This document shows positions 18,803 through 27,870 of a DNA stretch of 64,000 nt, in pieces; position 1 is the first letter of the stretch; each line of letters begins with the position of its first letter. The notes under the pieces were generated by a model. That model made no database searches, was not told where the DNA came from, and was given only the letters and a program-made list of their open reading frames with translations. The DNA lies in contig NZ_ARYL01000020.1 in NCBI RefSeq assembly GCF_000685295.1, positions 1 to 64,000 of the forward strand. The letters are read 5' to 3'. Position numbers and translations under genes: made by a program. The DNA comes from Hyphomonas oceanitis SCH89. Lineage in GTDB: Bacteria > Pseudomonadota > Alphaproteobacteria > Caulobacterales > Hyphomonadaceae.

Positions 18803-19284
18803 TTTGATCGGATCCCGTCCCGGATCGTGATGTCGGCGTCCTGACCTTCGCCGCCGATTTTCCCATCGGCGCCGAGAGAGACAAGGTCAAATCCGCCATT
18901 TTCGCCGGGCGATCTGTATTCGTAGGGGTGCGCCCATGGGTCATTGGGCACTGCGTCAAGGTAGCCTTCGGGGTGCCAGTTGGCAGGTTCAGGCGAGCCG
19001 GAAGGGCGTGCCACCAGGGCCGGCAGACCCTGCGCCGTCGAGGGGTAGGTGCGATTGTCGAGGCGATACATTTTAAGGGCCGATGCGATCGCGGCGATGT
19101 CATTGCGTGCGACCGTGACGCGGGCTTCGTCGGGGCGTCCGATAACCTTTGGTACAATCATCGCGGAGACGAGCCCGATGATCACCAGAACGATCAGGGT
19201 CTCGATCAGCGACAGGCCCGCATCCTTGGGGAGCGCCGGGTCCTCAGGCGGCGAGGGCGATCGCATCGTTCCGTTCATTTCCAT
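18799..19284 (-). CDS. gspG: Type II secretion major pseudopilin GspG
   Basis: 161 residues from the ATG at 19284; the frame is open to a TTG at 19314 but that codon lies in the regulatory palindrome. The prepilin site is AG/LSLIETLIVLVIIGL, with Leu instead of the usual Phe at +1 but Glu at +5 intact. The major-pseudopilin signature YRLDNRTYPSTAQGLPALV and GYLDAVPNDPWAHPYEYRSPG follows, and GADGKIGGEGQDADI includes the calcium-binding loop. Forms the shaft of the pseudopilus. Confidence 0.95.
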   Translation of the reverse strand: MEMNGTMRSPSPPEDPALPKDAGLSLIETLIVLVIIGLVSAMIVPKVIGRPDEARVTVARNDIAAIASALKMYRLDNRTYPSTAQGLPALVARPSGSPEPANWHPEGYLDAVPNDPWAHPYEYRSPGENGGFDLVSLGADGKIGGEGQDADITIRDGIRSN

Positions 19285-19302
19285 CGTATCTGACCTGAGA
19301 AA

Positions 19303-19317
19303 CTGTTGACGCAACAG
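19303..19317. promoter_or_regulatory. Palindrome in gspG/gspL divergent control region
   Basis: CTGTTG-ACG-CAACAG is a perfect inverted repeat with a 3 bp centre. It lies in the 56 bp between the gspG (19284) and gspL (19341) starts. TTGACG at 19306-19311 on the plus strand could be a -35 box. A regulator bound here would control both halves of the secretion locus at once (inference). Confidence 0.5.
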
Positions 19318-19340
19318 ATACGGTGGAAAGGCTATTCAGG

Positions 19341-20441
19341 ATGCAACCTGCTCGCGGCGTGGCGGAACCGACGGATGGCGAGATGGAGCCGCCTGGCCTG
19401 CGTTCATGCGGGGGGAACCTGCCGATCTTGCTGGACCCGAATATCATGCTTGTCCCGAGCGAGCGGGTGCGTCTTGCGGCTGTCGCCTTGCCGCTGAAAC
19501 GCGCCGACCAACGCAGGGCCAGCCTCCCGTTCGCCATGGAGCCCTTTCTCGGGGAGCCGATCGAGCAGTGTCACTTTGCAACAGGGGGACAGCTGGAGGA
19601 TGGCCGCTATCTGGCTTGCGCTGTGAATGCCGACCAAATGGCCTTGTGGGCAAAAGCAGTCGAGACCAGTGCCGGCACGGCGCTGATCGTTCCGGATGTA
19701 CTGGTCCTTCCCATACCCCCCTTTGGCGTCTGGCACGTTGCCCGCCTTGGCGAGCGGGTGCTGGTGCGCCTTCCCGACGGATCGGGATTTGCCACCCGGA
19801 TCCCTCTCCTGCCAATCTTTGCCAAGGCAGACGGGTCTCCCGAATGTCGCATCATCCTGGACCAGAATGGTCCATCCAGCGAGGCCGTCTCTCTTTCATG
19901 GCCCGCGCGCGCAGACCTGCTGAATCTAAGGCAAGGGCTCTTTGCTGCTCGTGTCAGCAGCGCAGCTCGCAGTCTGAACCTGGCGGCGATAACGGGTCTT
20001 GTCCTTGTCATGCTGACGAGCCTCATCGCTTCCGGTGATCTCCTCGCGCTTCAACACATAGCTCACAATCGGGAAGCGCGACTGATCGCCGACTTTCGCG
20101 AACGTTTTCCCGAGACGCCGGTCGGCACCGGCTTGATTGCGGCGATTGACGCCATGAACAGTCGCACGCTTGCGCGACCGCCCGATCTGTTCCTGTCGAC
20201 ATTATCTGCAACGAGTCTTGCGCTGCAAGACGAACCATCGGTGTCAGTCCAGACCATGGCCTTCACGCAGGCAGCCAGGCGCCTGGATCTGAGCATCGAA
20301 ACCGATAGCCTGGACACCTTCCAGTCGCTCGAGTCACGCCTTGATCAGTCTGGCATTGCCGCTGACCTTGGCGCAGCCACATCCGTTCCGGGCGGCGCCG
20401 AAGGCCGCCTGTCAGTGATCGTGAAGGATGTGCCGCAATGA
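19341..20441 (+). CDS. gspL: Type II secretion inner-membrane protein GspL
   Basis: 366 residues from the ATG at 19341, which has GGAAAGG nine bases upstream; a GTG at 19323 lacks a ribosome site. A cytoplasmic actin-like domain (MALWAKAVETSAGTALIVPD, LPIPPFGVWHVARLGERVLVR) is followed by one membrane segment at about 212-232 and a periplasmic ferredoxin-like domain. It recruits the GspE ATPase. It is first in L-M-E-F, all joined by ATGA overlaps. Confidence 0.88.
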   Translation: MQPARGVAEPTDGEMEPPGLRSCGGNLPILLDPNIMLVPSERVRLAAVALPLKRADQRRASLPFAMEPFLGEPIEQCHFATGGQLEDGRYLACAVNADQMALWAKAVETSAGTALIVPDVLVLPIPPFGVWHVARLGERVLVRLPDGSGFATRIPLLPIFAKADGSPECRIILDQNGPSSEAVSLSWPARADLLNLRQGLFAARVSSAARSLNLAAITGLVLVMLTSLIASGDLLALQHIAHNREARLIADFRERFPETPVGTGLIAAIDAMNSRTLARPPDLFLSTLSATSLALQDEPSVSVQTMAFTQAARRLDLSIETDSLDTFQSLESRLDQSGIAADLGAATSVPGGAEGRLSVIVKDVPQ

Positions 20442-20923
20442 ATTTCAGGGCGCGGCTTCCGCAGCTGAAGGGTTGGTGGGAAACAAAAAACCTCAGGGAC
20501 AAGTGGCTGCTCGGTGGAACGGCTGGTGTATTTGTCGCCGTCGCGTGGTGGAGCCTTGTCTGGGCGCCGCTCCAGGACGCGCGGAGCGGTGTAGTCTCAC
20601 GAATTGCGCGTATCGAGATGGCGCGTATCACGCTGGCCGGTCTGCCACAGGATGCGCGGTTGACAGGAGACGAGGATGGCTCGCCGACCGGCCTGCGCGA
20701 GACAGTGTCGGCAACAGCCTCGGCTCTGAAGCTGCCCGTCCAACGGATCGAGCAGTCGTCAGGCCGGATCGTCGTCACCTTCGACACGGCTGAGTTCGAG
20801 CAGATCATGCGCTGGCTCGACATATTGTCCCGCGACCACGCCATCACTGTCGTCCAAGCGGACATCCTGCGGCGGACCGCACCGGGAATGGTCTCTGCCG
20901 AATTGACGCTGGAGCGCATATGA
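20438..20923 (+). CDS. gspM: Type II secretion protein GspM
   Basis: 161 residues. One N-terminal membrane segment at about 24-43 (LLGGTAGVFVAVAWWSLVW) and a periplasmic domain ending in the MRWLDILSRDHAITVVQADI pattern of GspM. It pairs with GspL in the inner-membrane platform. Start and stop overlap its neighbours by ATGA. Confidence 0.87.
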   Translation: MNFRARLPQLKGWWETKNLRDKWLLGGTAGVFVAVAWWSLVWAPLQDARSGVVSRIARIEMARITLAGLPQDARLTGDEDGSPTGLRETVSATASALKLPVQRIEQSSGRIVVTFDTAEFEQIMRWLDILSRDHAITVVQADILRRTAPGMVSAELTLERI

Positions 20924-22401
20924 GCACGGAGGCACAGCGTTTTCCCTACGCCTTCGCGTTGCGATCCGGCACTCTGCTGTCGGGCGACGAAGATTCCGGT
21001 ATTGTTCTGCTCCACCGCGAGTCCATCAGCCTGCCAGTCCTCCTTGAATGCCAGAGGTTGTCAGGCAGGATTGATGGATTCAGGCAGGTAGGCGCATCCG
21101 AGTTTGAAGCTCTTCTTGCCGAAACCTACAAATCGAGCGCCAGCCGGGCTGCCGATCTTGCCGCAGAGTCCAGTTCCGACCTTGCAACGCTCGCAGATGA
21201 TGCGGCCGCTTCCGAGGATATTCTCGACGAGCGGGCAAATGCACCGGTCGTGCAGCTGATCAACGCCCTCCTGTCGGAAGCCATCCGAGAAAAGGCGTCG
21301 GACGTTCATATCGAACCGCATGAGACCCGACTGGTTATCCGCTTCCGCATTGATGGTGTGCTGCGTGACCGAATTGAGCCCAAGCGGAGCCTGGCGCCGA
21401 TGCTGGTGAGCCGCATCAAGGTCATGGCCGGTTTGGATATCGCGGAGAAGCGCAAACCGCATGATGGCCGGGTCACTCTGAACGTGGGTGGCCATGACGT
21501 CGACGTGCGGGTCTCGACCATTCCGTCGCAGTATGGCGAACGCGTGGTCCTGCGATTGCTCGACAGGACCACGGCTCAGTTCAGGCTGACCCAACTCGGG
21601 ATGACTGTCCGTGATCTGGCGGTGACTGAGCGGCTTCTGGCCAAGCCGGGCGGCATGATCCTGGTCACAGGTCCGACAGGGTCGGGCAAGACAACGACAC
21701 TCTATTCGGCCATCACCTATCTCAATGATCGCTCGCGAAACATCATGACCGTGGAAGATCCGATCGAATACGCCTTTGACGGGATCGGACAGATGCAAGT
21801 GAACCCTCAAAAAGGCGTCACCTTTGCCGAGGGTGTCCGCGTCCTGATGCGTCAGGACCCCAATGTGATCCTGATCGGCGAAATCCGTGACGCGGAAACG
21901 GCCTCTGCAGCCGTGCGGGCAACCACGTCCGGCCACCTCGTGCTGTCAACGCTCCACACCACCAGCGCCATCGCAAGCGTCACGCGCCTGATCGACATGG
22001 GCGTCGACCGCTACTTGCTGGCGACAATTCTCTCAGGGCTGATCGCCCAGAGGCTTGTGAGGCGACTTTGTGATGACTGCAAGGTTGCCGATACGTTGAC
22101 GCAAGCCGAAGCGGCCCGCCTTGGGACCGGCGCTCATACAGGCATGCCGGTCCATCGCGCCGCAGGCTGTGCCGCCTGCGCAGGCCAGGGTTATCGCGGC
22201 CGGACGGCGATCTACGAAGTCGTCGAAATCGACGGTGAGATGGAAAAGCGCATACATGCGGGCGTATCCGAACAGGAGCTGGTTGCGCGCGCGCGTGAAC
22301 GCGGACCCAGTCTGTCAATGGACGGTGCAACCCGTATCCGGGATGGCATAACGACAGTTGAAGAAGTGCTCGCTGCAGCCGACACAGGTGCGGCGACATG
22401 A
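20920..22401 (+). CDS. gspE: Type II secretion ATPase GspE
   Basis: 493 residues. The Walker A motif GPTGSGKTTT lies at about 251-260, the Asp box and Walker B in LMRQDPNVILIGEIRDAETA, and the His box in TSGHLVLSTLHTTSA. The tetracysteine zinc site is CDDCKVADT and CAACAGQG near residues 385-430. The N-terminal domain that binds GspL precedes VVQLINALLSEAIREKASDV. All catalytic motifs are present. Confidence 0.96.
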   Translation: MSTEAQRFPYAFALRSGTLLSGDEDSGIVLLHRESISLPVLLECQRLSGRIDGFRQVGASEFEALLAETYKSSASRAADLAAESSSDLATLADDAAASEDILDERANAPVVQLINALLSEAIREKASDVHIEPHETRLVIRFRIDGVLRDRIEPKRSLAPMLVSRIKVMAGLDIAEKRKPHDGRVTLNVGGHDVDVRVSTIPSQYGERVVLRLLDRTTAQFRLTQLGMTVRDLAVTERLLAKPGGMILVTGPTGSGKTTTLYSAITYLNDRSRNIMTVEDPIEYAFDGIGQMQVNPQKGVTFAEGVRVLMRQDPNVILIGEIRDAETASAAVRATTSGHLVLSTLHTTSAIASVTRLIDMGVDRYLLATILSGLIAQRLVRRLCDDCKVADTLTQAEAARLGTGAHTGMPVHRAAGCAACAGQGYRGRTAIYEVVEIDGEMEKRIHAGVSEQELVARARERGPSLSMDGATRIRDGITTVEEVLAAADTGAAT

Positions 22402-23624
22402 CGGAATTCCGCTACAATGCCGTGGATGAAGCGGGGAAGGCTCGCAGCGGCATCCTCACGGCACCCTCCCTCGTGGAAGCCCGGCATGCGCTGAGGCGTC
22501 AGGCCCTGTTGCCTGTACGGATTGTTCCGACGTCTGCCGGATCGCGTGGCTTGCAAGGCGCCGCGACAGGCAGGCGCGGCAGACGAGCGATCGGCGCCAA
22601 GACCCTGACCCTGATCACGCGGCAGCTCGCGTCACTCGTTTCCAACGCCATCCGGCTCGAGGAAGCCCTCGCTGCTGTTGCCCGCCAGGACCTGCCGGGC
22701 CGGGTCAGGGCCGTTCTGGGTGAAGTCCGCAACCAGATTATCGACGGACGCAGCCTGGCGGATGCGCTATCGGCCCAGGGCAGCGCCTTTCCGAGACAGT
22801 ACATTTCGTCCGTCGCCGCCGGCGAGGCCTCCGGGCGCCTGGACATCGTACTGGAGCATCTGGCCGATTACACCGAAACGCGTCAGGAGAACCGCCAGAC
22901 CTTGCAGCTGGCCCTAATCTATCCGGCCTTTCTTGCCCTCGTTTCCGGCGCGGTGATCATCCTTCTCCTGACGAAGGTCGTGCCCGATGTCGTTGCCGTG
23001 TACCAGCGCCGGGGGACGGACCTGCCAATTTCAACCGAGCTGTTGATCGGCATGTCTGGATTTCTCCGGCACTTTGGTGGTGTCATGCTGCTGTCTTTTG
23101 CACTGATTTACGCAGGCATGATCTGGGCGCTGAGACGTCCGGCCGGTGGCCGTTTGTGGGGACGGTGGTCGCTGAAGGCACCCTTGCTCGGCCCGTTCAC
23201 ACGGCGGCGACAAGCCGCCGAAGTGTCCTCGACCCTTGCCATTCTAATTCAATCCGGCGTACCGCTTGTGCACGCACTCAGGACAGCGGCGGGGGTGGCC
23301 AGCAATGATCATGTTGCTGACCGGATCCGGATGGCAGCCAGCGAGGTTGCTGAAGGCATGGCACTGGACCAAGCGCTCGCGCGCACCGGTGTCGTGCCGC
23401 CCATGATGCTGGCCATTGTGACCAGCGCCGTGCGATCGGGCGAGCTTGGTCCGGCACTGGCCCGGACAGCAAGGGATCAACAGAAGGAACTTGCGGCCCA
23501 GACCAAGGCACTGGTGGCCCTGATGGAACCGATGGTCCTGCTGGTCATGGGCAGCATCGTGCTCTTTATCGTCATGGCGATCCTGACCCCGATTGTCAGC
23601 CTCAACACGCTGTCAGGAGTCTGA
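22398..23624 (+). CDS. gspF: Type II secretion inner-membrane protein GspF
   Basis: 408 residues, usual size. Two T2SSF domains: LITRQLASLVSNAIRLEEAL and the second copy EVSSTLAILIQSGVPLVHAL. Three membrane segments are near 170-195, 215-240 and 375-398. Its 3' end overlaps the convergent gspN gene by 12 bp. Confidence 0.95.
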   Translation: MTEFRYNAVDEAGKARSGILTAPSLVEARHALRRQALLPVRIVPTSAGSRGLQGAATGRRGRRAIGAKTLTLITRQLASLVSNAIRLEEALAAVARQDLPGRVRAVLGEVRNQIIDGRSLADALSAQGSAFPRQYISSVAAGEASGRLDIVLEHLADYTETRQENRQTLQLALIYPAFLALVSGAVIILLLTKVVPDVVAVYQRRGTDLPISTELLIGMSGFLRHFGGVMLLSFALIYAGMIWALRRPAGGRLWGRWSLKAPLLGPFTRRRQAAEVSSTLAILIQSGVPLVHALRTAAGVASNDHVADRIRMAASEVAEGMALDQALARTGVVPPMMLAIVTSAVRSGELGPALARTARDQQKELAAQTKALVALMEPMVLLVMGSIVLFIVMAILTPIVSLNTLSGV

Positions 23625-24356
23625 TTGAGTGCCACGCAATCCTATCTCAAGAATGGTTTCAGAGGCCGTGTCGCGTCCCAGAAAAAGGCGGGACCCGGCG
23701 GGGGTGACGGTTATAACAGCGTTGCCCCGCTTCCCCAAGGCGACCGTGGACAAGACCGTTCCTGCGGCGCGCACACTGATTTTGCTCGATCCGTCAGTTG
23801 CAGCGGAGACCACATCCAGAGCTGGCACATCCCGCTCTGCGCATCGACCGGCACGGGTTGTGGCTACGCCATCCAGCATTATCCGATCGTCGACCAATAT
23901 CAGCTGCGCATTATCGATGCGGGCTGAGAGGCCGCAGGTGCCAGGATCGGCATCTGCCATATGGCTGAGGTCTGCAATCGCGACGACCCCCGTGATATCC
24001 GTCAGTGACAGGCTCCTGCCAAGTTTCATCCGGCCGATCAGCCGTGAGTCTGCGTCCTCAAATGACCATCTGCCTGAAGGAGATCCCGTCTGGATGGTCT
24101 CCAGGGGTGACACCGCCCATCCGACTGCGCTGCCCTGCGGCATGCGGGCGCTACCGTGCCAGAAAGATCCGGAAAAGGAAGCTTCACTTAATGGCGGACC
24201 AAACGTGCCGACAAGCTCTGCGGGGGCAGATGCAGCCAGTGCTGCGATGAACGTGATCAATCCGCAGCCTGCAGCAGCGCCCCATATGTGCCAATCAGGG
24301 GAGGGGGAAGATGACCGATAGGACGGGTCGTCGTGGCCTTGAGAGGGTGGCGACAT
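23613..24356 (-). CDS. gspN: Type II secretion protein GspN
   Basis: About 247 residues from the ATG at 24356. A short cytoplasmic tail is followed by one membrane segment (WGAAAGCGLITFIAALAASAP) and a periplasmic domain with the GspN pattern: EASFSGSFWHGSA, WSFEDADSRLIGRMKLGRSL and GTCGLSARIDNAQLIL. GspN is an accessory component. It is reversed between gspF and gspJ, overlapping gspF by 12 bp at its end and the predicted gspJ start by about 46 bp, which is unusual. Confidence 0.85.
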   Translation of the reverse strand: MSPPSQGHDDPSYRSSSPSPDWHIWGAAAGCGLITFIAALAASAPAELVGTFGPPLSEASFSGSFWHGSARMPQGSAVGWAVSPLETIQTGSPSGRWSFEDADSRLIGRMKLGRSLSLTDITGVVAIADLSHMADADPGTCGLSARIDNAQLILVDDRIMLDGVATTRAGRCAERDVPALDVVSAATDGSSKISVRAAGTVLSTVALGKRGNAVITVTPAGSRLFLGRDTASETILEIGLRGTQSDS

Positions 24357-24946
24357 GCCTTTGGCTCCGCATTGCGGCTTCAGATACGACAGGCGGGCAG
24401 GATCTGGATGCAGGCAACAGGCGCCTTGGTGCAGACCAGGGTTTTTCATTGATTGAAGTGATCGTGTCGCTCGCCATCGTGAGCCTGGTGAGCCTTGCCG
24501 GCTTTACGCTCGTCGATACGCTGGCAGGCCTTCAGTCCCGCATCGGTTCCCGCTACGACAGGCTGCAGGACTTGCAAGTGATCCTGTCGGACCTGACGGA
24601 TGATTTTGCACAGGCCGACCCGGCATCCCTCACGCTCGACACGGGCGCGCTGACGATCCTGACGCAGGTGTGTGGGGCGAGGAAGCCGCTCACGCTGGCC
24701 ATGGAAGACGGCGCGCTCCGGCGTAAACCGGACGACTGCCTGAACGGCGCAACCAGCTTTTTTCCCGTTAGCGATGTGAGGTTCACCGTCATTGATTCAG
24801 GCATGACCGAGTGGACGCGCTGGCCATCTGATGACGCGCTTCAACCGAGGGCGGTGCGTATCGAGATGCGCATGCCCGATCAACCCGGAGCCCTCACCGG
24901 AACAGTCCAGGGACTGTTCGAGTTGCCGGATGCGTTCGCGCCATGA
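24311..24946 (+). CDS. gspJ: Type II secretion minor pseudopilin GspJ
   Basis: 211 residues. The prepilin site G/FSLIEVIVSLAIVSLVSLAG begins only near residue 44, a long leader for GspJ. No later in-frame ATG precedes the site, so either the leader is really long or a non-ATG start nearer the site is used, which would remove the overlap with gspN. VRFTVIDSGMTEWTRWP and AVRIEMRM are typical of GspJ. It overlaps gspK by ATGA. Confidence 0.88.
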   Translation: MTDRTGRRGLERVATCLWLRIAASDTTGGQDLDAGNRRLGADQGFSLIEVIVSLAIVSLVSLAGFTLVDTLAGLQSRIGSRYDRLQDLQVILSDLTDDFAQADPASLTLDTGALTILTQVCGARKPLTLAMEDGALRRKPDDCLNGATSFFPVSDVRFTVIDSGMTEWTRWPSDDALQPRAVRIEMRMPDQPGALTGTVQGLFELPDAFAP

Positions 24947-25770
24947 AACAAACCGAATCCGGTATCGTCCTCGTTCAGGTTCTGGTGATTGTCGCCTTCG
25001 CAAGCGCAATGGCGTTAACGCTGATGACTGTGCAGGATCAGGCCACCAGTTTCACGGAAAGGTCGGCCGATCGGATTCAGGCGCAGGCCCTGTTGCGCGG
25101 TGCGGAGGCTTCTGTCGTTTCCGCCTTCAGACAGGATGGTGAGGCCGGATCGGATGTCGACCATTATGGTGAAGCCTGGTATCTGGCATCGCAATCACCA
25201 ATCACGACATCTAGAGGGTCCCTGTCGGTGACCATCCGTGACGAGCAGTCGCTTTTCAACCTCAATAATCTCGCCGATGGCAATCTCGCGGCAAGGGCCA
25301 TGCTAGGTCGGATCGTCGCGGCATCAGGCGAGGATAGCGGACTTGAGGTTCGCGTCGCAGCTGCGCTGGCACTGCATGGTCCCGTGAATGACTTGCAAGA
25401 CCTGGCGGCCCTGGGCTTTCCGGAAACCGACATTGCCATACTCAAGGACTTTTCCTGTGCCTTGCCAGAACCGACACCGGTTAATCTCAACACCGCAAGT
25501 AACAGCCTGATCGCCGCCCTTTTTGACAACCCGCTTGCGGCCGGCAGGCTTATGGCCCTTCGCAGCCGCGAGACATACATTAGCCGCGAAAACATGAGCA
25601 AGACCGGCTTGATCGCGCCGGCCGGCACCGCTCTTACAAGCCTGTTTATTTCTGTAGATGTCTCTGTCAGCTGGGGCAGCGCCCAGGTCCATTCACTCAG
25701 CCTGCTCGAGCGGCGGGGGAGCGGCGCCCGGGTCGAGGTCCGGGTCATCCGGCGAGATACCGGAATATAG
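24943..25770 (+). CDS. gspK: Type II secretion minor pseudopilin GspK
   Basis: 275 residues. The N-terminal helix SGIVLVQVLVIVAFASAMAL replaces the standard prepilin motif with no Glu at +5, as is known for GspK. NLNNLADGNLAARAMLGRIV and VNLNTASNSLIAALFDNPLA belong to its large helical domain. It caps the pseudopilus tip with I and J. A strong hairpin terminator follows. Confidence 0.9.
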   Translation: MKQTESGIVLVQVLVIVAFASAMALTLMTVQDQATSFTERSADRIQAQALLRGAEASVVSAFRQDGEAGSDVDHYGEAWYLASQSPITTSRGSLSVTIRDEQSLFNLNNLADGNLAARAMLGRIVAASGEDSGLEVRVAAALALHGPVNDLQDLAALGFPETDIAILKDFSCALPEPTPVNLNTASNSLIAALFDNPLAAGRLMALRSRETYISRENMSKTGLIAPAGTALTSLFISVDVSVSWGSAQVHSLSLLERRGSGARVEVRVIRRDTGI

Positions 25771-25772
25771 AA

Positions 25773-25801
25773 ACGGCGGCGAACATGGTGTCCGCCGCCG
25801 T
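25773..25801. terminator. Bidirectional hairpin terminator
   Basis: ACGGCGGCG and CGCCGCCGT form a perfect 9 bp stem around an 11-base loop between the convergent gspK and lipoprotein genes. The T-run is poor, so efficiency is uncertain. Confidence 0.6.
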
Positions 25802-25824
25802 CATTTGGAATGATGTCGTCAGTG

Positions 25825-26106
25825 CTAGGACGGATCGGGCACGTCAACCGGGTCGGCTGTCTTGTCTATGGCGTTAACGTCACCTGCAGTGACCGGATTG
25901 GGATCATCCGTCGCCATATTCCCGAAAGCCGCTGCAAACCCGGCACCGAACTGGGCCTCGAAATTGGCTGGCGGCGGTGGGGGTGGAGGTGGCGAGGGCG
26001 GCATGAAGACATCATTCCCGCCGCCATTCCCGCAGGCAGCGAGCGTGAGGCTGGCGGCTCCGGCCAGCATTGCCAGCCTCAAAGGTTTCCAAATGTTCGC
26101 AGTCAT
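25825..26106 (-). CDS. Small proline-tract lipoprotein
   Basis: 93 residues. Signal sequence with lipobox LAAC at about 22-25, so the mature protein is lipidated at that Cys. A run of eight prolines follows, then a short acidic domain containing FEAQFGAGFAAAFG. The last residues are rich in Asp, Pro and Val. It lies 11 bp after the DUF4331 gene in the same direction, so it is probably its partner. Function unknown. Confidence 0.75.
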   Translation of the reverse strand: MTANIWKPLRLAMLAGAASLTLAACGNGGGNDVFMPPSPPPPPPPPANFEAQFGAGFAAAFGNMATDDPNPVTAGDVNAIDKTADPVDVPDPS

Positions 26107-26117
26107 AGGATCTGTCC

Positions 26118-27701
26118 TTAATTGTTGGGCGACCCTGCGATCGGATCGTTCAGGTAGGGGAATGCATTCTTCAACTCTGTCGCGCTGATCGGCGCACCGT
26201 CGGTGAAGGGGACATTGCCGACCGGGGCATCATCGGATGTACAGAAACCGAGGTCGGTCGGTGTTCCGTTGATTGGCACCGGATAGCAGAGCGCACCCAT
26301 TACGACCCTGAGGGCGATATCCACTGTATCGTCACCGGGGCGGCGGCCGTTCGGGAAGCCGGCCAGATCATCACCTGCCACACCGAACGTGCTCTGCTGA
26401 GCGCGCGGGGTCGGGGCAATGCCGGTATTCAGCCGCATCATTTCCGAAGGCGTGATGGTGGCCTGCTGGTTGAGGGTTGGAATGCCTGTCAGGAAGGCCG
26501 CGACGAGATCGTCCCGCGGGATGTTGGTTGGGGCAAGATTATCGATGCTGGTTCCAAGGGTCTGATTGACTGCGTCCCTGAACAGAAGATCGAGGATGGC
26601 AGGCAGGGTCGGATTTGTCACATAGTCGGCCAGCGCGCTGTCCTGTGTCGGTTCGGCTGCATTGAAGAGATCCTTTTGCGGCAGACCGATTACAACTTCA
26701 TTGACCAGTGGCGCCGAAAGGCGTGACTGCTGGACATAAGCGCCGCCATAGAGCGAAGTCTGCGCATAAGTTGGCAGCGGGTCCTCGATATTGGCCTGCG
26801 GAAGGCTGGCAGTTGTCCAGGCGCCGATGACGCCATTGCCCGAGCCTACAAGGCAATCCACCGGAACCTCGATCGCCAGCGACGTGACATTTGCCTTGCC
26901 GACAAGATCGTCATTGGCGCGATCCTGCGTGATGCCGCCGGGAAATCCGCCGCCGTCACCTGCGCCAGGAGCGCTGTCACCTTCGATCGGCACAAGGTTC
27001 ACGAGATCGAAGATTTCGCCCAGATTGACGGCAAAGGCTTCTGCCCGCTGACCGACGAAGACGCGTCCGTTGACGGCGCAGTTCGGGATTGTGACATCAT
27101 ACACAAACTGACTTGCATAAGCCGGATAGTCGGCGATTGTCTTGTTACCGACATTGTCGAGTGGCTTGACGAACTCTGTTGAACCGTCACTGGCATTCTT
27201 GATCGCATCGCGTGTGCCCGACCGGCGGTCGCCAGACACCAGGGTGAGTGAGTAGTATTCGTTTTCGCCGAGCGTGCCGTCTTCTGGCGCCCCCACAGGG
27301 CCTGCTGCACGAAGGGCAATGGGAATATCCTTGCCGGCAATATTCAGGGTGACGCCGGTGTCGTTGACGAGACGGTTGTCAAAGTCGAACTGGAAAGTCA
27401 GGTCCTCGACGGCATCGCCGTCACTGTCGATATGGATCTCGTAAAGCGCGTCCGGATCCATGGTGAAATAGTTCGGGCCCCCATATGGATCCTGAAGCGG
27501 CTGGTAGTTCGCGATGAAGGTAACGAACTGGTCGCGGCCTGGTTCGTAACTCTTGAACATGTAAAAATCGGTCCCGTCGATCTTGGGCTGTTCGGTCGTG
27601 CCGGGCGCTTCGCGGTGGCTGGATGCCCAGCTTGGGATGGCCACAGCGCAAAGGGCTCCGATGGCCGCGCCAGATATCAATAGAGAGCGCTTCAGTAGCA
27701 T
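26118..27701 (-). CDS. DUF4331 family exported protein
   Basis: 527 residues from the ATG at 27701 behind GGAGACTACC; the longer open frame lacks a signal peptide at its start. Signal peptide ends PSWAS, followed at once by the DUF4331 signature SSHREAPGTTEQPKIDGTDF and YMFKSYEPGRDQFVTFIANY. The family occurs widely in Gram-negative bacteria with TPR proteins but has no known activity. It is followed by the small lipoprotein and preceded, across 169 bp, by two membrane proteins and a TPR protein in the same direction. Confidence 0.88.
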   Translation of the reverse strand: MLLKRSLLISGAAIGALCAVAIPSWASSHREAPGTTEQPKIDGTDFYMFKSYEPGRDQFVTFIANYQPLQDPYGGPNYFTMDPDALYEIHIDSDGDAVEDLTFQFDFDNRLVNDTGVTLNIAGKDIPIALRAAGPVGAPEDGTLGENEYYSLTLVSGDRRSGTRDAIKNASDGSTEFVKPLDNVGNKTIADYPAYASQFVYDVTIPNCAVNGRVFVGQRAEAFAVNLGEIFDLVNLVPIEGDSAPGAGDGGGFPGGITQDRANDDLVGKANVTSLAIEVPVDCLVGSGNGVIGAWTTASLPQANIEDPLPTYAQTSLYGGAYVQQSRLSAPLVNEVVIGLPQKDLFNAAEPTQDSALADYVTNPTLPAILDLLFRDAVNQTLGTSIDNLAPTNIPRDDLVAAFLTGIPTLNQQATITPSEMMRLNTGIAPTPRAQQSTFGVAGDDLAGFPNGRRPGDDTVDIALRVVMGALCYPVPINGTPTDLGFCTSDDAPVGNVPFTDGAPISATELKNAFPYLNDPIAGSPNN

Positions 27702-27870
27702 TGGTAGTCTCCAGGTTGGCCTATCGCTCGAAGCTCCCCGTCCAAAACTCGAGGATGCCGATGGCGTGGGAAGGCGGGTTGTAAACACGCCCTTGAGGAG
27801 CAGGCGCATGGAAGATACGTGTCCCGCTCTTCCACTGGTGCACCCACGGACAAACAATCTGTCGTTCAGT

